Assembly: GCA_006937955.1 (NCBI GenBank)
Contig: SSNP01000043.1
Location: 2,768,216-2,832,215 of the forward strand
Direction: 5' to 3'
Source: Pachypanchax playfairii
Lineage: Eukaryota > Chordata > Actinopteri > Cyprinodontiformes > Aplocheilidae
DNA: 64,000 bases
Position 1 is the stretch's first letter, and each line of letters begins with the position of its first letter. A program made the translations under genes and the position numbers. This document shows positions 25,066 to 37,100 of the stretch, piece by piece. The notes under the pieces are model-generated. The model was given only the letters and a program-made list of their open reading frames with translations. It did no database searches and was not told where the DNA came from.

Positions 25066-28000
25066 CTAAAAACAAACACCACATTACAATCCACAGAACA
25101 AAAATATTTTCTACTTTGAATAAGCTGTAAAAAATGCAACTGTCCTCTTATGTATCCATATAATTAGTTTTTAATCAAGAAATCATAAACATTTTCTTAT
25201 TCAACCATTATTTCTTTAACATTTTATTATGATCTTACATGTAGATTGAACCTTAAAATCTTTTTGTGAACATACAAAAATCCACATTATAACAACAGAA
25301 TTTCATCTTGTATGTAATAACATCTTTTTACATACTATAATGTGCCAAATACATATAGTGATATTATTAAGATAACAGGATAACTCAGTTTTAAGGGAAA
25401 AAAAGTTTCAATGTTTATTGTAGTAAGTCTGTTTATTATTAGAATCATTTTTTTTTTAGCAACCTGACAATTTAATTGCAATAAGAGAATGTATTTTAAC
25501 AGGCTATGATTCTTTTATTTCCACTGGAGCAGAATGAATGATCACAAAACAAATGAAAAATGGAAAAAAGTTATGAATGAGAGGAACTGGGTTAAATTAT
25601 TTAATTACTTGGTTTGTCGGTTTTCTTTAAACTCTTTCAAAACGTGCTGATCAAGAAAAATTAGAGTTGTACACACAGCAAAGATTTGTATTTTATAGAA
25701 AGTGACACATTCACATTTTTTTGAAGAAAATATGAGTAGATCACATGTTGGACTCTTATTGCCTCAGGCTTTTAGATAAATGTCTTACTGAGGGGTTTAA
25801 CTGAGATAAACATCCTTGAGAATACACAGTCTCTTGATAATGAAGAGCTCTCTTTTTGTGCTGGTGCACCATGAAGACAAGTGACATTTTTTCTTCACCT
25901 CTTTTGGCATTTGGTGACATACTGTGTGCCGCAGTAGGTGAGACAGAGTCGAGATTAATATCTGATTCATGTCAGAGTCTGTCATCTGCAGCTTTTTGCA
26001 CATATACAATCTTTGCTTTGTGCAGATCCAATAAATTTACTTCGATTCTGAGCAGGTTTAGTAATTACTTTAAGCTCTTGAGTTAAATGAGATCAGCTGT
26101 TGGGGCTCTATCAGGCACAATAAACAGATTATTTTGAATAACAACACAAATTCAAGTCAAAACAGCTGTAAACAATGTTGATATTTTCATATTTAATAAA
26201 AATTAACAGAAGGATTAATTGACAGAATCACTCTTTGGATCTGTTGAAAAATATTGTTTTTCTTTTTACTTCCAATTTGGAAGTAAAACTTGGAAGTGCT
26301 TGTAGTAGTGTTGCTAATTGATTCTTCACATTCTTAAAGTCCTTTCACAGTTTTTTTTATTTTTAACTTTGGCTGCTTTTTTTCAGTCCTGTTTTTGCAT
26401 TCAACCATGACAGTTGGACAAAGCTGAAAACTAGAAGAAGCTAAAAAGCTACCTACAGTAGATGAGAAGTAGCTGTCCTTTATAAATTAGAAAAAAATCC
26501 AGCAAAGACCCAAAACAAAAGCAAAAAAATGCAGGTAATATTTTTATTTCAGTTAATATTGATATAGATTCAACAAAAGATATTGGAAACTGTGCTTCAA
26601 CGGCAGGCTGCTTGTAAGCTAATAGTTAGCAAGCTAATAGCAGATAGCTAAAAACAAACACTTTTTTTTTTGAGAAACTACATTATTGTGTTAAAATACT
26701 ATTTTATGTTTATCAAACTGTTTAATGTTTGGTATTTTTTTAACAATAACCATAATGAAATTAGATCAAATGGCATCTTTTTAGCTGCTGGCTAGATTTT
26801 CACAAGCTAAATACCTAACTAATGCTTCACTAAGTTTAAGGTAAGTTATTTGCTTTTGTTTGTGGACACAAAAATCTCGTATGGCTTAGGTCCTCTAAAA
26901 ATGGTCGGTTCAAAGGACTAAACAGAACAACTGAACCTTCAAAAATTCTGCAGAACTGCTGATCAAGACCATTTTAAAGAACTACAGGATTCTGGAAAAC
27001 ATAAAGGAAGTAGGAATAAATCAAGACTTTTGTACCGTATATGGCTAGCAACATATGGTTAATGAAAGTAATATGTTCTCACAGTCCAATAAATTTCACA
27101 CCTGAGTAACTATAAATGTGCTTTTTTTTATTTGTTTTGATGACAAATCAACTTGTGAGTGATTTTGTTTTGGCTGAAACAGCAAAACTGTAGATTCGTA
27201 TGCATAAACAAAACTGAGGCCTGGTTTTAAGTTTATTTCTTGTGCTATTCAGGCAAAAAAAAAAAACAAGAGTTTCATCTTTCATCTAAGAATTACCTAA
27301 TATAGGTTCTTGGACACATCACTTTTCATGCACTTCTTGAATTGAGTTTATGTTCTTTTTTCAGAATGAATTCCTCTTGACAAATGCAAGTACAGGATCT
27401 ATATTACAGTATGAACATATCTATACAGTGTACTGTGAAGATACAGGTGCCATTGAAACATTATCCTGCTTGTCACATCCATGGGTTATGTATATCCAAG
27501 GCTGGAAGTGCTGTGAGTTTAATCATATGGCCTTCAAAATGACTGAGAGCCCCACTATTAATCATGTTAATGATTCAGAGAGGAAACCAGATGGATTCAG
27601 GTTCCGATTTATTCATATGGAGGAAATGGGAGATGGCGTTATTGGAAAAAGGGTCTTTTCAGAGTTTGCCTTACTTGATTTTAGGCTCATAATCCTGATA
27701 GCTGGTTCCGAAAAAAAGGAAAAGAGGCAGAAATAAATTACAACACAAAAAAATATGGAGGTGTGTAAACACAATATAAAACTTAAGACAAGGAGAAGAA
27801 AACAATACATGGAGAGAAAAGATGGCTTGCTTGGTAGCCAGGGATTAAAACTGCATTCCCACAGCACATGAATTCAAACATCCAGACCAGACATTCACAC
27901 GTTTGTGAAGGGATTTGTTTGAGATTTACAGGTGCTAAGTGAATTATTCTCAGTTCACAGAAGTGTCTCGCTGCCCTCATAAATGCTGGCAGACTTTTGC

Positions 28001-29429
28001 ATTTAAGCTGTTATAAATGGGCCAGGTGTGTGCGCTAAGAAAAAAAAGAAGGGGCAAAAAATGATTTATGAATTCACCAGTGAGAACATTAAACATAATT
28101 TTCCCAGGGCTGTCTTAATGACCTGGTGGGAGAGGTACTTCATCAAGACGACTGCCCCCAGATTGGACACAGAAACACAAGCTGTGAGCCCAAAAAATGA
28201 CCAAATTATCAGTCACTATCCTGTAGCAATTAAAAAAAAAAAAGATGTTAGATGACAGATATGAGAGGTCATAAGGCAGCAAAGGAAGAGGCTACATGAC
28301 TCACTTCAGGATATCTTCCATTTGGAGTTAAGAGATAAAAACTCTGGGACTGATTTTAATGATTACATGCCTTTTCTTTGTGGTTTGTCCTAACAGGACT
28401 GTTTTCCTGAAAGCTAGTGTCACTGATGAGCCCTCATATTGTAAGCATGATTCGGTATGAGGGTTTATGCAAAAGTGTGTGTTAAGAGAATTTTTAGCTA
28501 ATTATATGTTACATAACAGCAGCTTTAGTTTGAAATTATTGTTTAGCCTCAGGAAATCAATTTACAAAGATGTGTATACATGTGCATAGTATTAGCCTAC
28601 CTAAGAGAAAAAGCAATGACAAAATTCAGATCACAACTTAAAAGTTTCTTTCTTAAATTAACATTTACACGCTTATCATGCATGTTTTATTTAGGAAGGT
28701 TCTAAACTGGTGATTGTGGTAAAAGCATGTATATCAAGGTCTAAAACTTTACACCACCTTCAGGAAATACATCCGAAAATGAAGCTACATCAGCTTGTGA
28801 GTACTTTATACTATAAACCTACTGCACTGCAGCTCCTTTAACATGCTGGGACTGGGTTTTCTTTACATTATTTTGTTATTTGAAACAATCTGTTCTGGGT
28901 TGTGGCTTTGAAAGGAAGACATATGGATGCTTTGATGAAGCTAATGGCTGAATTATGAAACACAGTCCCTAAAGATACATTTGCCTTTGAAGATTTTAAA
29001 AACTGTGGAATGAAATAATCAAGCTGTTCAAAATGGGAAAAACTGAATAATAATAATAATAATAACTTTCTGGGACATGGAGGGACATAAAGTTATGCAC
29101 AGCTGCATGAATAACGGCAGTTTGAAAATACAGAGTTTTATTTTGATAAGATACTTTATGGCATTTCAAATATTAATGTTCACACTGCTGTAATTTTAGC
29201 ATCACAGAGTTAGTTGCATAGTATTCTACAGTTATTTTCTTATGCTAATAGCTGCAGCAGCCTCTAGCTGTAGCATTTCCTGTGCAACATTGGACCAGCA
29301 ATTAAAATAACATACACGTGATTTCTTTTTAAATTAGAGTTGTTTTATGATGGAATAATCAACTCTCTTCTCGACCTCATTCAAATTAGCCAATAATTTG
29401 TTAATCTTGTCAGTACTAAACTCTATTTA

Positions 29430-29530
29430 TCTAAACTGAGGTCATTCGAGGAGCTACAACAGATTAGATGATATTTTTTTAAACCCTCCACCAAACCCTA
29501 TTTAAAAAAACCTGAATGATCCATTTACCT
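29430..29530. repeat. Fragment of dispersed repeat family C
   Basis: Contains AAACTGAGGTCATTCGAGGA, GCTACAACAGATTAGAT and CCTGAATGATCC, parallel to the fragments at 6805 and 12540. Approximate boundaries. Confidence 0.5.
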
Positions 29531-30456
29531 GAGAACCCTTTGTGTTTAGATGTGTGCAAATATTCATTCACCGAATGAGCCAAAATTTTATATCCTGAGT
29601 TTATAAAAAAACACTCCAGGGTCAGAAAAAAATTACAAGAGCACAGTTGGTTTTCTCAAACAACTGTTATTATACTTTCACATATTTATTGAAAAGAAAA
29701 AAAAATGTGTTTTCCTTCCAAACCATGAAACCTAGTCTAAAGCTAGGATGTCATATCATGGCATCTGAGTTATCCAAGTTTCAAACCTCAGCTATGTTAG
29801 CCTCAAACACCTACCTATCATATAAATGTACCATCCTGAGGACAGCAGCAGTGTGTTCTTTCATCTGCGTAAAGCGTTATTGTTTTGGTTGTTGAACAGG
29901 AAGGCCAAAAATTAGACAATTTAAGCAGACTGTGGCATCAAATTACCCATTTCCAACCAAATGGCATCATTTGCAGAGGCTCCATTCGTTGTCACAGATC
30001 ATTTCTGGTAGAGATTGGTCAGTTCGGATCTGCACACCAAGTAATTTCATAGGCTGCTTCTCAGAAGAGGAAAAGTGCTGTGATCAGCCCAACAGGGAGT
30101 AAATTATTAAACCAAAGATACATTTAATGTGCTAATCACCTAAAAGTAATTAAGACGCTACTGAAGTTAAGTTTTTGATGGCAGCAGAGGCAGGTATTTT
30201 TCATCTTTGACATCAAAGTATTGAGAGAATAACTAAATATTCAGATGTTGTAAATGTGCTGCAGTCAGAGGTTTGTTAGGAGTCAGAACAGAACAGGGGT
30301 CATGTTGCAGATCGTGAATCACAGGACAGTAGCAGCACTGTCTCCATTAAAGAGGAAAAGGGGGAGAAAAAAAGAAAGGAGGGGGTGCAAAACAGCACAT
30401 CAAAACACAATATCAATTCTACTTTACACCCTCTACTGAGAAATGTTGCATCTTAC

Positions 30457-30498
30457 CGGTGCCATTCTACAATAACACATCCATCATAATAACGATAG
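30457..30498 (-). CDS. adgrl3: Candidate 42-nt cassette exon of adgrl3 inserting into intracellular loop 3
   Basis: On the minus strand a pyrimidine tract (TTTCTTTCTCTCTCTCTCTT) leads to TTTAG. Exactly 42 nt follow, then a near-consensus donor CCG|GTAAGA. The upstream exon ends in AA and the downstream exon begins with A. With this exon included the split codons become AA|C and CG|A, and the frame is open: NYRYYDGCVIVEWHR replaces the single Lys between LDNI and SWVIG. Length, phase, splice sites and open frame all fit. Latrophilin paralogues are known to carry alternatively spliced inserts at this loop position, and I recall an insert beginning NYR..DG in ADGRL2. That is memory, not an alignment. 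Transcript evidence is lacking. Confidence 0.65.
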
Positions 30499-31389
30499 CT
30501 AAAGAGAGAGAGAGAAAGAAAAAAAAGGTGGCATGAAAAACAGAAAGGTGTTGAAGATAAACATGACACAAAATTAAAAAAAAGGATGTGTAAGTGCTAA
30601 TCAAAAGCAGAAAAACACAGAGGGAGAAAGAGACGCAGTGAACGAGATGAAATATTTATGCTGAAACAAGGCAGAGTGATGAAATCCAAACGGAAGACTT
30701 CAAAACCATGAAGAGGAACCGAAAAGCAGAAAGATGAAACAAATAAGTCATTAAAAAAGGGCTAAATCGACAATTAACCAGCGCATCCACATCAGAATCA
30801 TCAAACCAGTTCAACTCTATGAGTCACTTTGGAAATAAAGCTCAGCTAACATTTAGATAACATTTCTGAAATGAAATAGTAACAATAATCAAGAGGCAAC
30901 AACGGGGAACAAATCTTGAGTCTCATGCTGTTTATATTCCACTATTCATATTATAATGACACTTCAATAACTATAATATGATAGTTATTGCACATCCAGT
31001 GAAAATGCATTGCACTTAGAGATGAAGTAGATCTAGTGTGTTTTTGGGTTAGTCTTTTTATTTGCCATCAGTCTGACTGTGGTATAAAGAAGCTGTTGTG
31101 TTAGCGTGTTGTGTGTGTGTGATCAAACTCAGAACGTATGATGGTTGTGTTGGAAGAGGATATGACATGAATGACGGCTGTCGCGGATGATGTTTTATGT
31201 CTGTTTGTGTGTGTATATAGTGTCCAGTGGGAGATTGGTCCTAATAATCCTCTCTGAAGTCTTTATTGGGGAACCATCATGTCTGGGGACAGTGATGTCA
31301 GTAGCTGTGGGGAGGCTTTCCACCATCATGTTGTCTTGACTTGATCGCTAGTGCTTTGGTTTTGTCACTATCGAAAATTAAAACAGCTT

Positions 31390-31979
31390 TTAAAGAGGCC
31401 ATTTCATACAAATGTCAGGACTTTGTGGTTATTTCTTAAGTATTAACCAGTAATATGAAACACTTTATATCTAAAAAACATCAGGAAACACTGATTAACA
31501 GACCTTTCAATCTGTTTGCATTAAAATTCAGGTGGTTCCGGCTTCTTCCTTCAGGCTGCTTTGTCACAGCTCATTCATATTCATTATTCGAATTTGCTGG
31601 ACTCTGATTGGCTAACAAACTAGCCTATGAGAGCAAGGTGTACTGTTTCCTGCCCCACTGTGCATGACAACGTCAGACGTCGTGTCTTTCTGTTTGTTAC
31701 GTTATGCTACAGCTTTTAGCCAGCAGCATGCTAGGTGTGGTTTTAACTGCGGGAGCTGCCGAATACTAACAAACAAAGGAGTTGTGATGAAACAGATACA
31801 GGCCGTTTGGACTCGGGAGAACTCGGGTGTTATCACCACCTGCGTAGTTTGAGAGATTAAAACTGAAAGAGAAGTTGTTGATCTGTTTTTACACCCACTA
31901 TGAAGGTAAGAACACCTGTGGAGCTAAAATATTCAACAGAAACCTCAGAAAAACTGTTTTAATGGAAGGGCCTCTTTAA
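31390..31979 (+). mobile_element. TTAA-flanked MITE-like family A, complete copy
   Basis: Flanked by TTAA at 31390-31393 and 31976-31979. The left end AGAGGCCATTTCATACAAA and the inverted right end AGAGGCCCTTCCATTAAAA match at 15 of 19 positions. It is 590 bp including the TTAA copies. Copies: 8153-8715 (same orientation, right end lost) and 36117-36563 (reverse, internally deleted). The TTAA duplication suggests piggyBac-type mobilisation (inference). A 62-codon open frame inside it is disrupted in copy 1 and is probably not coding. Confidence 0.85.
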
Positions 31980-33337
31980 AAAAAATGTTGATCCAGCTTC
32001 ACTGTTTGTAATCGTGCTGTAAAACATGGAAACAATGACCATCTATAACAAGAAAAGAGACATTTTGATAGTTAAAATCAGTTGTAAAACTCAACCAGGG
32101 TTTTTATTATAAAAACAATATGAAATATTTATTGTGTTCTAAATTCTAATAATGACACTTACTTCCTAACCAGCCTAAAGTAAAAGCTTCATATTTTGAC
32201 ATTTTAAGCATTTGTTTCACCTTAAAAGTTACTGAAGCATCAGGACAGGTTAGATTATACATGCCATCATCCATCTGTTAGTTTGTACAGCGAAGAGCGA
32301 GGCAGACATGAGTCACTGTGCTTCACTGCACCAGGTGATGTGAAGCCACTAAAACAGCCACAAACACTGATCATAAAACAGACTAATGTGTCCAAAGAGG
32401 CTTAAAAATGTGAAACAAACAGAAAAAAGCAGAGCAGGGACCCTTATCCATCAGTGTACACAGGGAGCACAACAACTTCACACCATCTGCAGAAAAACCT
32501 ACCTCTTACATCATCAACCCAGAGAGCTACAGAAAGTGCTGAGTCATGCTAAAGCCACAGTTTCTCAAACTGCTCCTTTAAAGGTTATTTCAGAGAAAAT
32601 TTCCCTTTTTTCCCCCTCCAGACTTCTTACCTAAAATCAATATAATGTGACACTGCAGTTGCTTTTACAACAATAACACAAATTTCTATCAAAGTACTAA
32701 AAGTTTCACAAGCTAATCTCCCAAAAAAACACCTAATAAAGTTTGCATCTTGTTGTCCCTGAAGGTTTAATGTTATCTAAAAAAAACAGCAAGGCGAAGG
32801 AGGAAAAAAACAAGACCAAAACACACGTCACATGAATATTCATCAGCAGCATGTTGACACCAAGATAACACCAGGTTCAGTCTGTCAGATTGTCTCCTGG
32901 CCTTTTCCTGAGACAGACAACAGAGCTCTATTTAGATAATGATGGAGACGTACCAGAATACCTGTTTGATTTAAACCTGCACTGACATAACCTTTAAGCA
33001 TAATGAGAGGTGCTTACCCCGCAGGTTTGGACTCTTGTACCCTTAGGCTGGGTGTTCACAACTTAAGTGCTTTTAGTGATGCTTGGAAATATCAAGGAGG
33101 TGAAGACAAAGAAACAAGGTCCTGAATGCAGCGTAGCATTCTGATCTTTACACGATGGTTCATTAAAGTGTAGAAAACAGCCTGAAATGTCAGCTCGTGC
33201 CGACTCATGCTTGATCCGATTCAGCTGTCAAAGGACGTTTGTTTGAAGCAGCCTTTCAGTCTTCAACAAAGACTCACAAAGCGGCACTATTTCTGGGTAA
33301 CTTTTAATGGATATCTGGGTGATGTGAGAGCTCTTAC

Positions 33338-33429
33338 TTGATGTTGTCCAGGCAACCGGAGTCTGGTTTCAGAATAGCCGTGTGATGGAACATCTTGTAG
33401 AGCGCGATGCCCAAGAAGATCACGTTGAG
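33338..33429 (-). CDS. adgrl3: adgrl3 exon: second half of TM5 and intracellular loop 3
   Basis: The acceptor TTCTCCCGCAG is followed by CTC in phase 0. It encodes 30 residues: the rest of TM5 (LNVIFLGIALYKMF) and loop 3 (HHTAILKPDSGCLDNI), ending phase 2 with AA|GTAAGA. The HHTAILKP-SGCLDNI loop favours ADGRL3; from memory ADGRL1 has a different SSVLKPDSSRLDNI-type loop. Splicing directly to 25065 gives LDNIKSWVIGAI. Confidence 0.97.
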
Positions 33430-34975
33430 CTGCGGGAGAAGAGGACGGACACAGATTCACAGCAGGAGAATCAGAGTCAGAGAGACAAAACAGGGACAGG
33501 AATAATGTGTGTGTTTTTTATGTTTCAGTTTGCATTTATTTTAAATCAGGGAGCTTTGTTGCACTTAGCAGGAACACTGCAGCCAGACTTGGTTTCCCAC
33601 TTTGCCAAACAGAGCGCAAAATTCTCTGAAACCCTCTGTGGAGGTAAAAATGTCCTGTGCAGGGACCAGTAATACAAGACAGCTGCACACTTGTATGCTT
33701 GAGTCTTTCCATCACTTGTCTCATCATATTCATACTTAGATTCAACCACAGGGAATAACTGCAGCTGAGGCTGCGTTACTTTACTCAGCGAGGAAAAAAT
33801 AAAAAGTGGATTTTTAACTGTATTTTGATTTTTAAATTAAAACACACAAAAATATATATATTTATGAACAAGAAAATGAACTTTATGTAATTCAAAGGTG
33901 TTTAATGACTTGTAGGAAATATTTACGATATAAAACTCATTAAAATACAGAAATAAAACTATTTACAGAACACAAGATAATATTTGAATAAGTAATTGCA
34001 GAATAAACGTTCACACTTTTCCCTGCTTTTGTTTAGCATCATCACGGTTGCTAGGTGACCGGACATGCGCAAAGTGTAAGGGTGAGAACAGAAGGAAGGG
34101 TAGAAGCGTCCAAATTCACAAGATACCAACTTCTGGTTATTCCGTTCTTGAAGGAACCGTCCTCTTTAGATTTTTTCAAATTTTATTATGCAGCATTTGG
34201 TCATACCTGCCTAAAACTTCTGCACAGTCTGTTTTTAAGCATTAACATTCTCGTTATTGTTCTTATATAAATATTAATTAGATTTTATTTAAACTGCCAA
34301 TATATGCTGTTCAACATCTGCCCTGATATAAAAAAAAACATAGAAATCCATATTTATCACAACAAACCCACATAAGTCCTTGTGCGTTAATACTTAGTAA
34401 TTGTTACCATGGTGACAGGTGTCACATATACTCGTCTTTTAGACACCAATCTTACTTGAAATATTGATCAATGCTGCTTTTATAGAAAACAAATGGTGTC
34501 TTAGTTGGAAAGGGAACAGAAAGTGTGTGTCCTCCTTGCATAATGCATATGTCTCTACTTCCTGAGCTGAGTGTGTTGCTGTGAGGAGAAGATGGGAAGG
34601 AGTGGAGTATGAGTTGGAACAAAATCAATCATAATCCCAGTGCGGATTTCTCCAATGTTGCATACTGAGCAGAGTTCACTCTGCCTGCTTCTCCATCTCT
34701 AACTGCATAACCTACCCTCCCTCTCCAAAACCGTCTGAGCCGGTGACTGTAGCGGCGGTGACACGCTACAATATGTTCTCTGCACTCCGTCATTCGTTTT
34801 TCCGGATGTCTCTGTGCCTTGCGGTGGCATGTGTGCTCAGACAAGAGGGAGATAGAAACCAGAAAAAGGGTTTCTCTGTGGACCGTTTAAGCGATGACCT
34901 GCGGGCTAAGTAGGGTTAATGAGCAGAAGAGGGGTGGGTTGGGGGGGAGAAGGAGGAGGAGTGGAGCTCACTTAC
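33430..34975 (-). other. adgrl3: adgrl3 intron (1546 bp)
   Basis: Donor ATG|GTAAGT. Contains one X-box-like palindrome (34403-34416) and an X-box-like half at about 34045-34060. No additional exon seen. Confidence 0.8.
34403..34416. promoter_or_regulatory. X-box-like palindrome (RFX-type)
   Basis: GTTACCATGGTGAC matches the RFX-family X-box pattern of two GTNRCC-type half sites in inverted order. It is one of four such sites in adgrl3 introns. Function is inferred only from the motif. Confidence 0.3.
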
Positions 34976-35042
34976 CATAATTATCAAGGTTGCAGGTCCT
35001 ATGAAACTCCAAATGAAGTATGTGTCCAGGCGAAGCCAGCAA
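34976..35042 (-). CDS. adgrl3: adgrl3 exon: extracellular loop 2 end and first half of TM5
   Basis: The acceptor CTTCCATTGCAG is followed by T, which completes Val (GT|T) with the upstream exon. It encodes CWLRLDTYFIWSFIGPATLIIM (22 residues) and ends phase 0 with ATG|GTAAGT. The Cys of CWLR is the loop-2 cysteine that pairs with the TM3 cysteine in adhesion GPCRs. At 67 nt it is the smallest constitutive exon here. Confidence 0.97.
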
Positions 35043-36088
35043 CTGCAATGGAAGAGAAAGAGTGTGAGGTGAAGGAGATGTGAAGTAAGGGACGACATGG
35101 AAAAGCTGAAAAACTGAGGATGGAGGAAGATTTGAGGTTATAACTTTATATTCCAGCTCGGGGGATATACATCAAGTGGAAGGCTGGAGTGACAGAGAAA
35201 TGGGGACTTCATAACACAGAGGCTTAAAGTGGCTTAAAGAATTATGACCATCAGTGAGAATTTGGATCATGATGCCACTTGACAGATAATCAGGTGCGCT
35301 AATCCAAATAAAGCTAAATAAAAAGAGGAAGAGCTAAGATTTTACTGACAGTGACCAGAATCAACCTCTTTTCTGTCTCAATTGCTCAGGTCAAAGAGTC
35401 AAACTACCATCAGAGATGATAATTCATGAATGATTCAATTAGTTTTCAGAGAATTCTAATTACATCACTCTAAAGGAATTGGATTGACCTTGACCCTGAC
35501 ATAAGTTGGATACACACACAGTCTTTAAGTACTCACTGACATGTCTTACATGTCGGTGTTAACCATGATTACTCCGCAGGGGCCAACATTATTACGTCAG
35601 TAATGAAATAAAAGTGCTCTTCTCACCTCATACGAAAACAGTAACGTAAGTCCATTTCTCACAGAAGAAAAACTAAATACAGACTTAGAGGAAATGGAGG
35701 TGGGGGGAGGGCACGAAAGGTGACAGTGCTCTTTTGAGATGAAGAAAAAAATGATTCATGACCTATGGTTGAATTATTAATCTTTTAATCTCCGCTGCGG
35801 CAGCAGATAGACGCCTCCATTTTGGGCCACTGGAAAATTACAATTCAGACTGCAGTGTTGTCACTCAGGCTGACATGGAGCAAAAACGGGGGAGTGGCAA
35901 GGAATAAGATGTTATTTGAAAGCATTTTTAGATGAGCTGAGATGTGTTGGGGAACTTAACCTGGGGACTGAAAACTGCCTAAGAAATTTTGAAGGGAGTC
36001 AAAGAAGCTATTGCCTTAAATGTCAACATACATACAAGAACTGAGACCAAAAAAAAAATGTTAAAGACGCTGCCAAGGGCTAATTAGG

Positions 36089-36102
36089 GTCACCATGGTA
36101 AC
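36089..36102. promoter_or_regulatory. X-box-like palindrome (RFX-type)
   Basis: GTCACCATGGTAAC, the inverse counterpart of the site at 34403, lying 15 bp outside the end of the family A MITE. Motif match only. Confidence 0.3.
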
Positions 36103-36116
36103 CAATTGTCTGATAC

Positions 36117-36563
36117 TTAAAGAGGCGATAAAACCTGAGTTCTCCCGAGTTCGAACGGCCTGTATTTGTTTCGTCACAACTCCTTTGTTCGTTAGTATTT
36201 GGCAGCTCCCGCAGCTGAAACCACGCCTAGCATGTTGCTGGCTAAAAGCTGTTAGCATAAGACGTAGCAGACGGTAAGACACGATGTCTGACGTTGCCAT
36301 GCACAGCGGGGCAGCAAACAGTATACCTTGCTCTCATAGGCTAGTTTGTTAGCCAATCAGAGTCCAATTTGAATATGAACGAGCTGCTGCTCAAAGCCTG
36401 ACGGAAAGAGCCGGAACCACCCGAATTTTAACGCAGACAGATTGAAAGGTCTGTTAATCAGCGCTTCCTGACATTTTTTAGATATAAAATGTTTCATATT
36501 ACAGGTTAATACTTCAGAAATAACCACAAAGTCCTGAAATTTGTATGAAATGGCCTCTTTTAA
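36117..36563 (-). mobile_element. TTAA-flanked MITE-like family A, reverse copy with terminal deletion
   Basis: Reverse orientation relative to copies 1 and 2. It starts TTAA AGAGGCG and ends GGCCTCT followed by one extra T and TTAA. Relative to copy 2 about 130 bp are missing at its 3' part: TTTTATCGCC joins directly to TCTTTAA rather than running on through the CACCTGCGTAGTTTGAG block. The element therefore kept short inverted ends after the deletion. Confidence 0.8.
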
Positions 36564-36637
36564 GAATCAGACACTATGTGATAAGTAGATCATCATGCTT
36601 GTCAATTTTTGTCTTTTAATGAAGGAGATACAACAAT

Positions 36638-37100
36638 TTAAAAACCCACTCCCATCACTTTTTCAGCTATTTTAAAGCGTCTCAGTGGTGTTTAAACTAT
36701 GATTGTGGCGTTTTTGCCCCAAATCAGAAAACTTGTGTTGTTTTCTAGGACGTAGTTTCTCCATTGCGGCAGTAGCTCATTAGCAATTTGCCTCTGTGTT
36801 ATGGGCGCAACCGTTCGTGCAGAGTATCCCCCCACCCCTCCTCGTTGCTGAGAGCTCTCTGTTTATATTAGCATTAGCACTAGTTTACATCTAGCGGAGT
36901 AGGAGATTCTGCCCCCCCCTCCAGTGTCTTTTCTACATCACAAATGCAGACTGCTACTGATTCACAGCTATTTGGATGCAAAAATACTTAGAAATGCAAT
37001 TTTGATCTTAATTTTCTTTAGAGATGTACTAAAGCATCAGAAAAATGCCACAAGAACATGTTAACCACACGAAAAATGAAATTTTCATCAGGGTCTTTAA
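36638..37100 (-). mobile_element. TTAA-flanked MITE, family B, diverged reverse copy
   Basis: Bounded by TTAA at 36638 and 37097. Shared blocks with 11819-12286 (reverse complement) include TTTTAAAGCGTCTCAG, GAGAGCTCTCTGTTTAT-type and GATTCACAG. The terminal repeats are eroded (AAACCCACTCCCAT, CATCAGGGTCT). It lies 74 bp from a family A copy. Confidence 0.8.

Larger units (their letters stand above)
25066..33337 (-). other. adgrl3: adgrl3 intron (8272 bp) interrupting intracellular loop 3
   Basis: Donor AA|GTAAGA after 33338. It contains the candidate cassette exon at 30457-30498, a complete family A MITE (31390-31979), an (AAT)n run near 29047-29066 and a family C fragment near 29.4 kb. Other open frames, including 128 codons on the plus strand at 27350, have no recognisable domain and no splice or conservation support. 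Confidence 0.75.

Noticed and set aside
27350..27736. 128-codon open frame on the plus strand
   Set aside because: No recognisable domain, no splice partner, sits in an adgrl3 intron. Length is compatible with chance in AT-rich DNA.
31664..31852. Similar 60-codon open frames in two family A MITE copies (31664 plus strand, 36061-36300 minus strand)
   Set aside because: The peptides are similar because the DNA repeats are. Copy 1 at 8.4 kb has a stop in the equivalent frame, and there is no transposase-like motif.
25066..33337. Search for the second loop-3 cassette (YEDN.PFIK-type) known to me from other latrophilins
   Set aside because: No matching reverse-complement text found by eye in this intron. 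It may be absent, diverged or missed.
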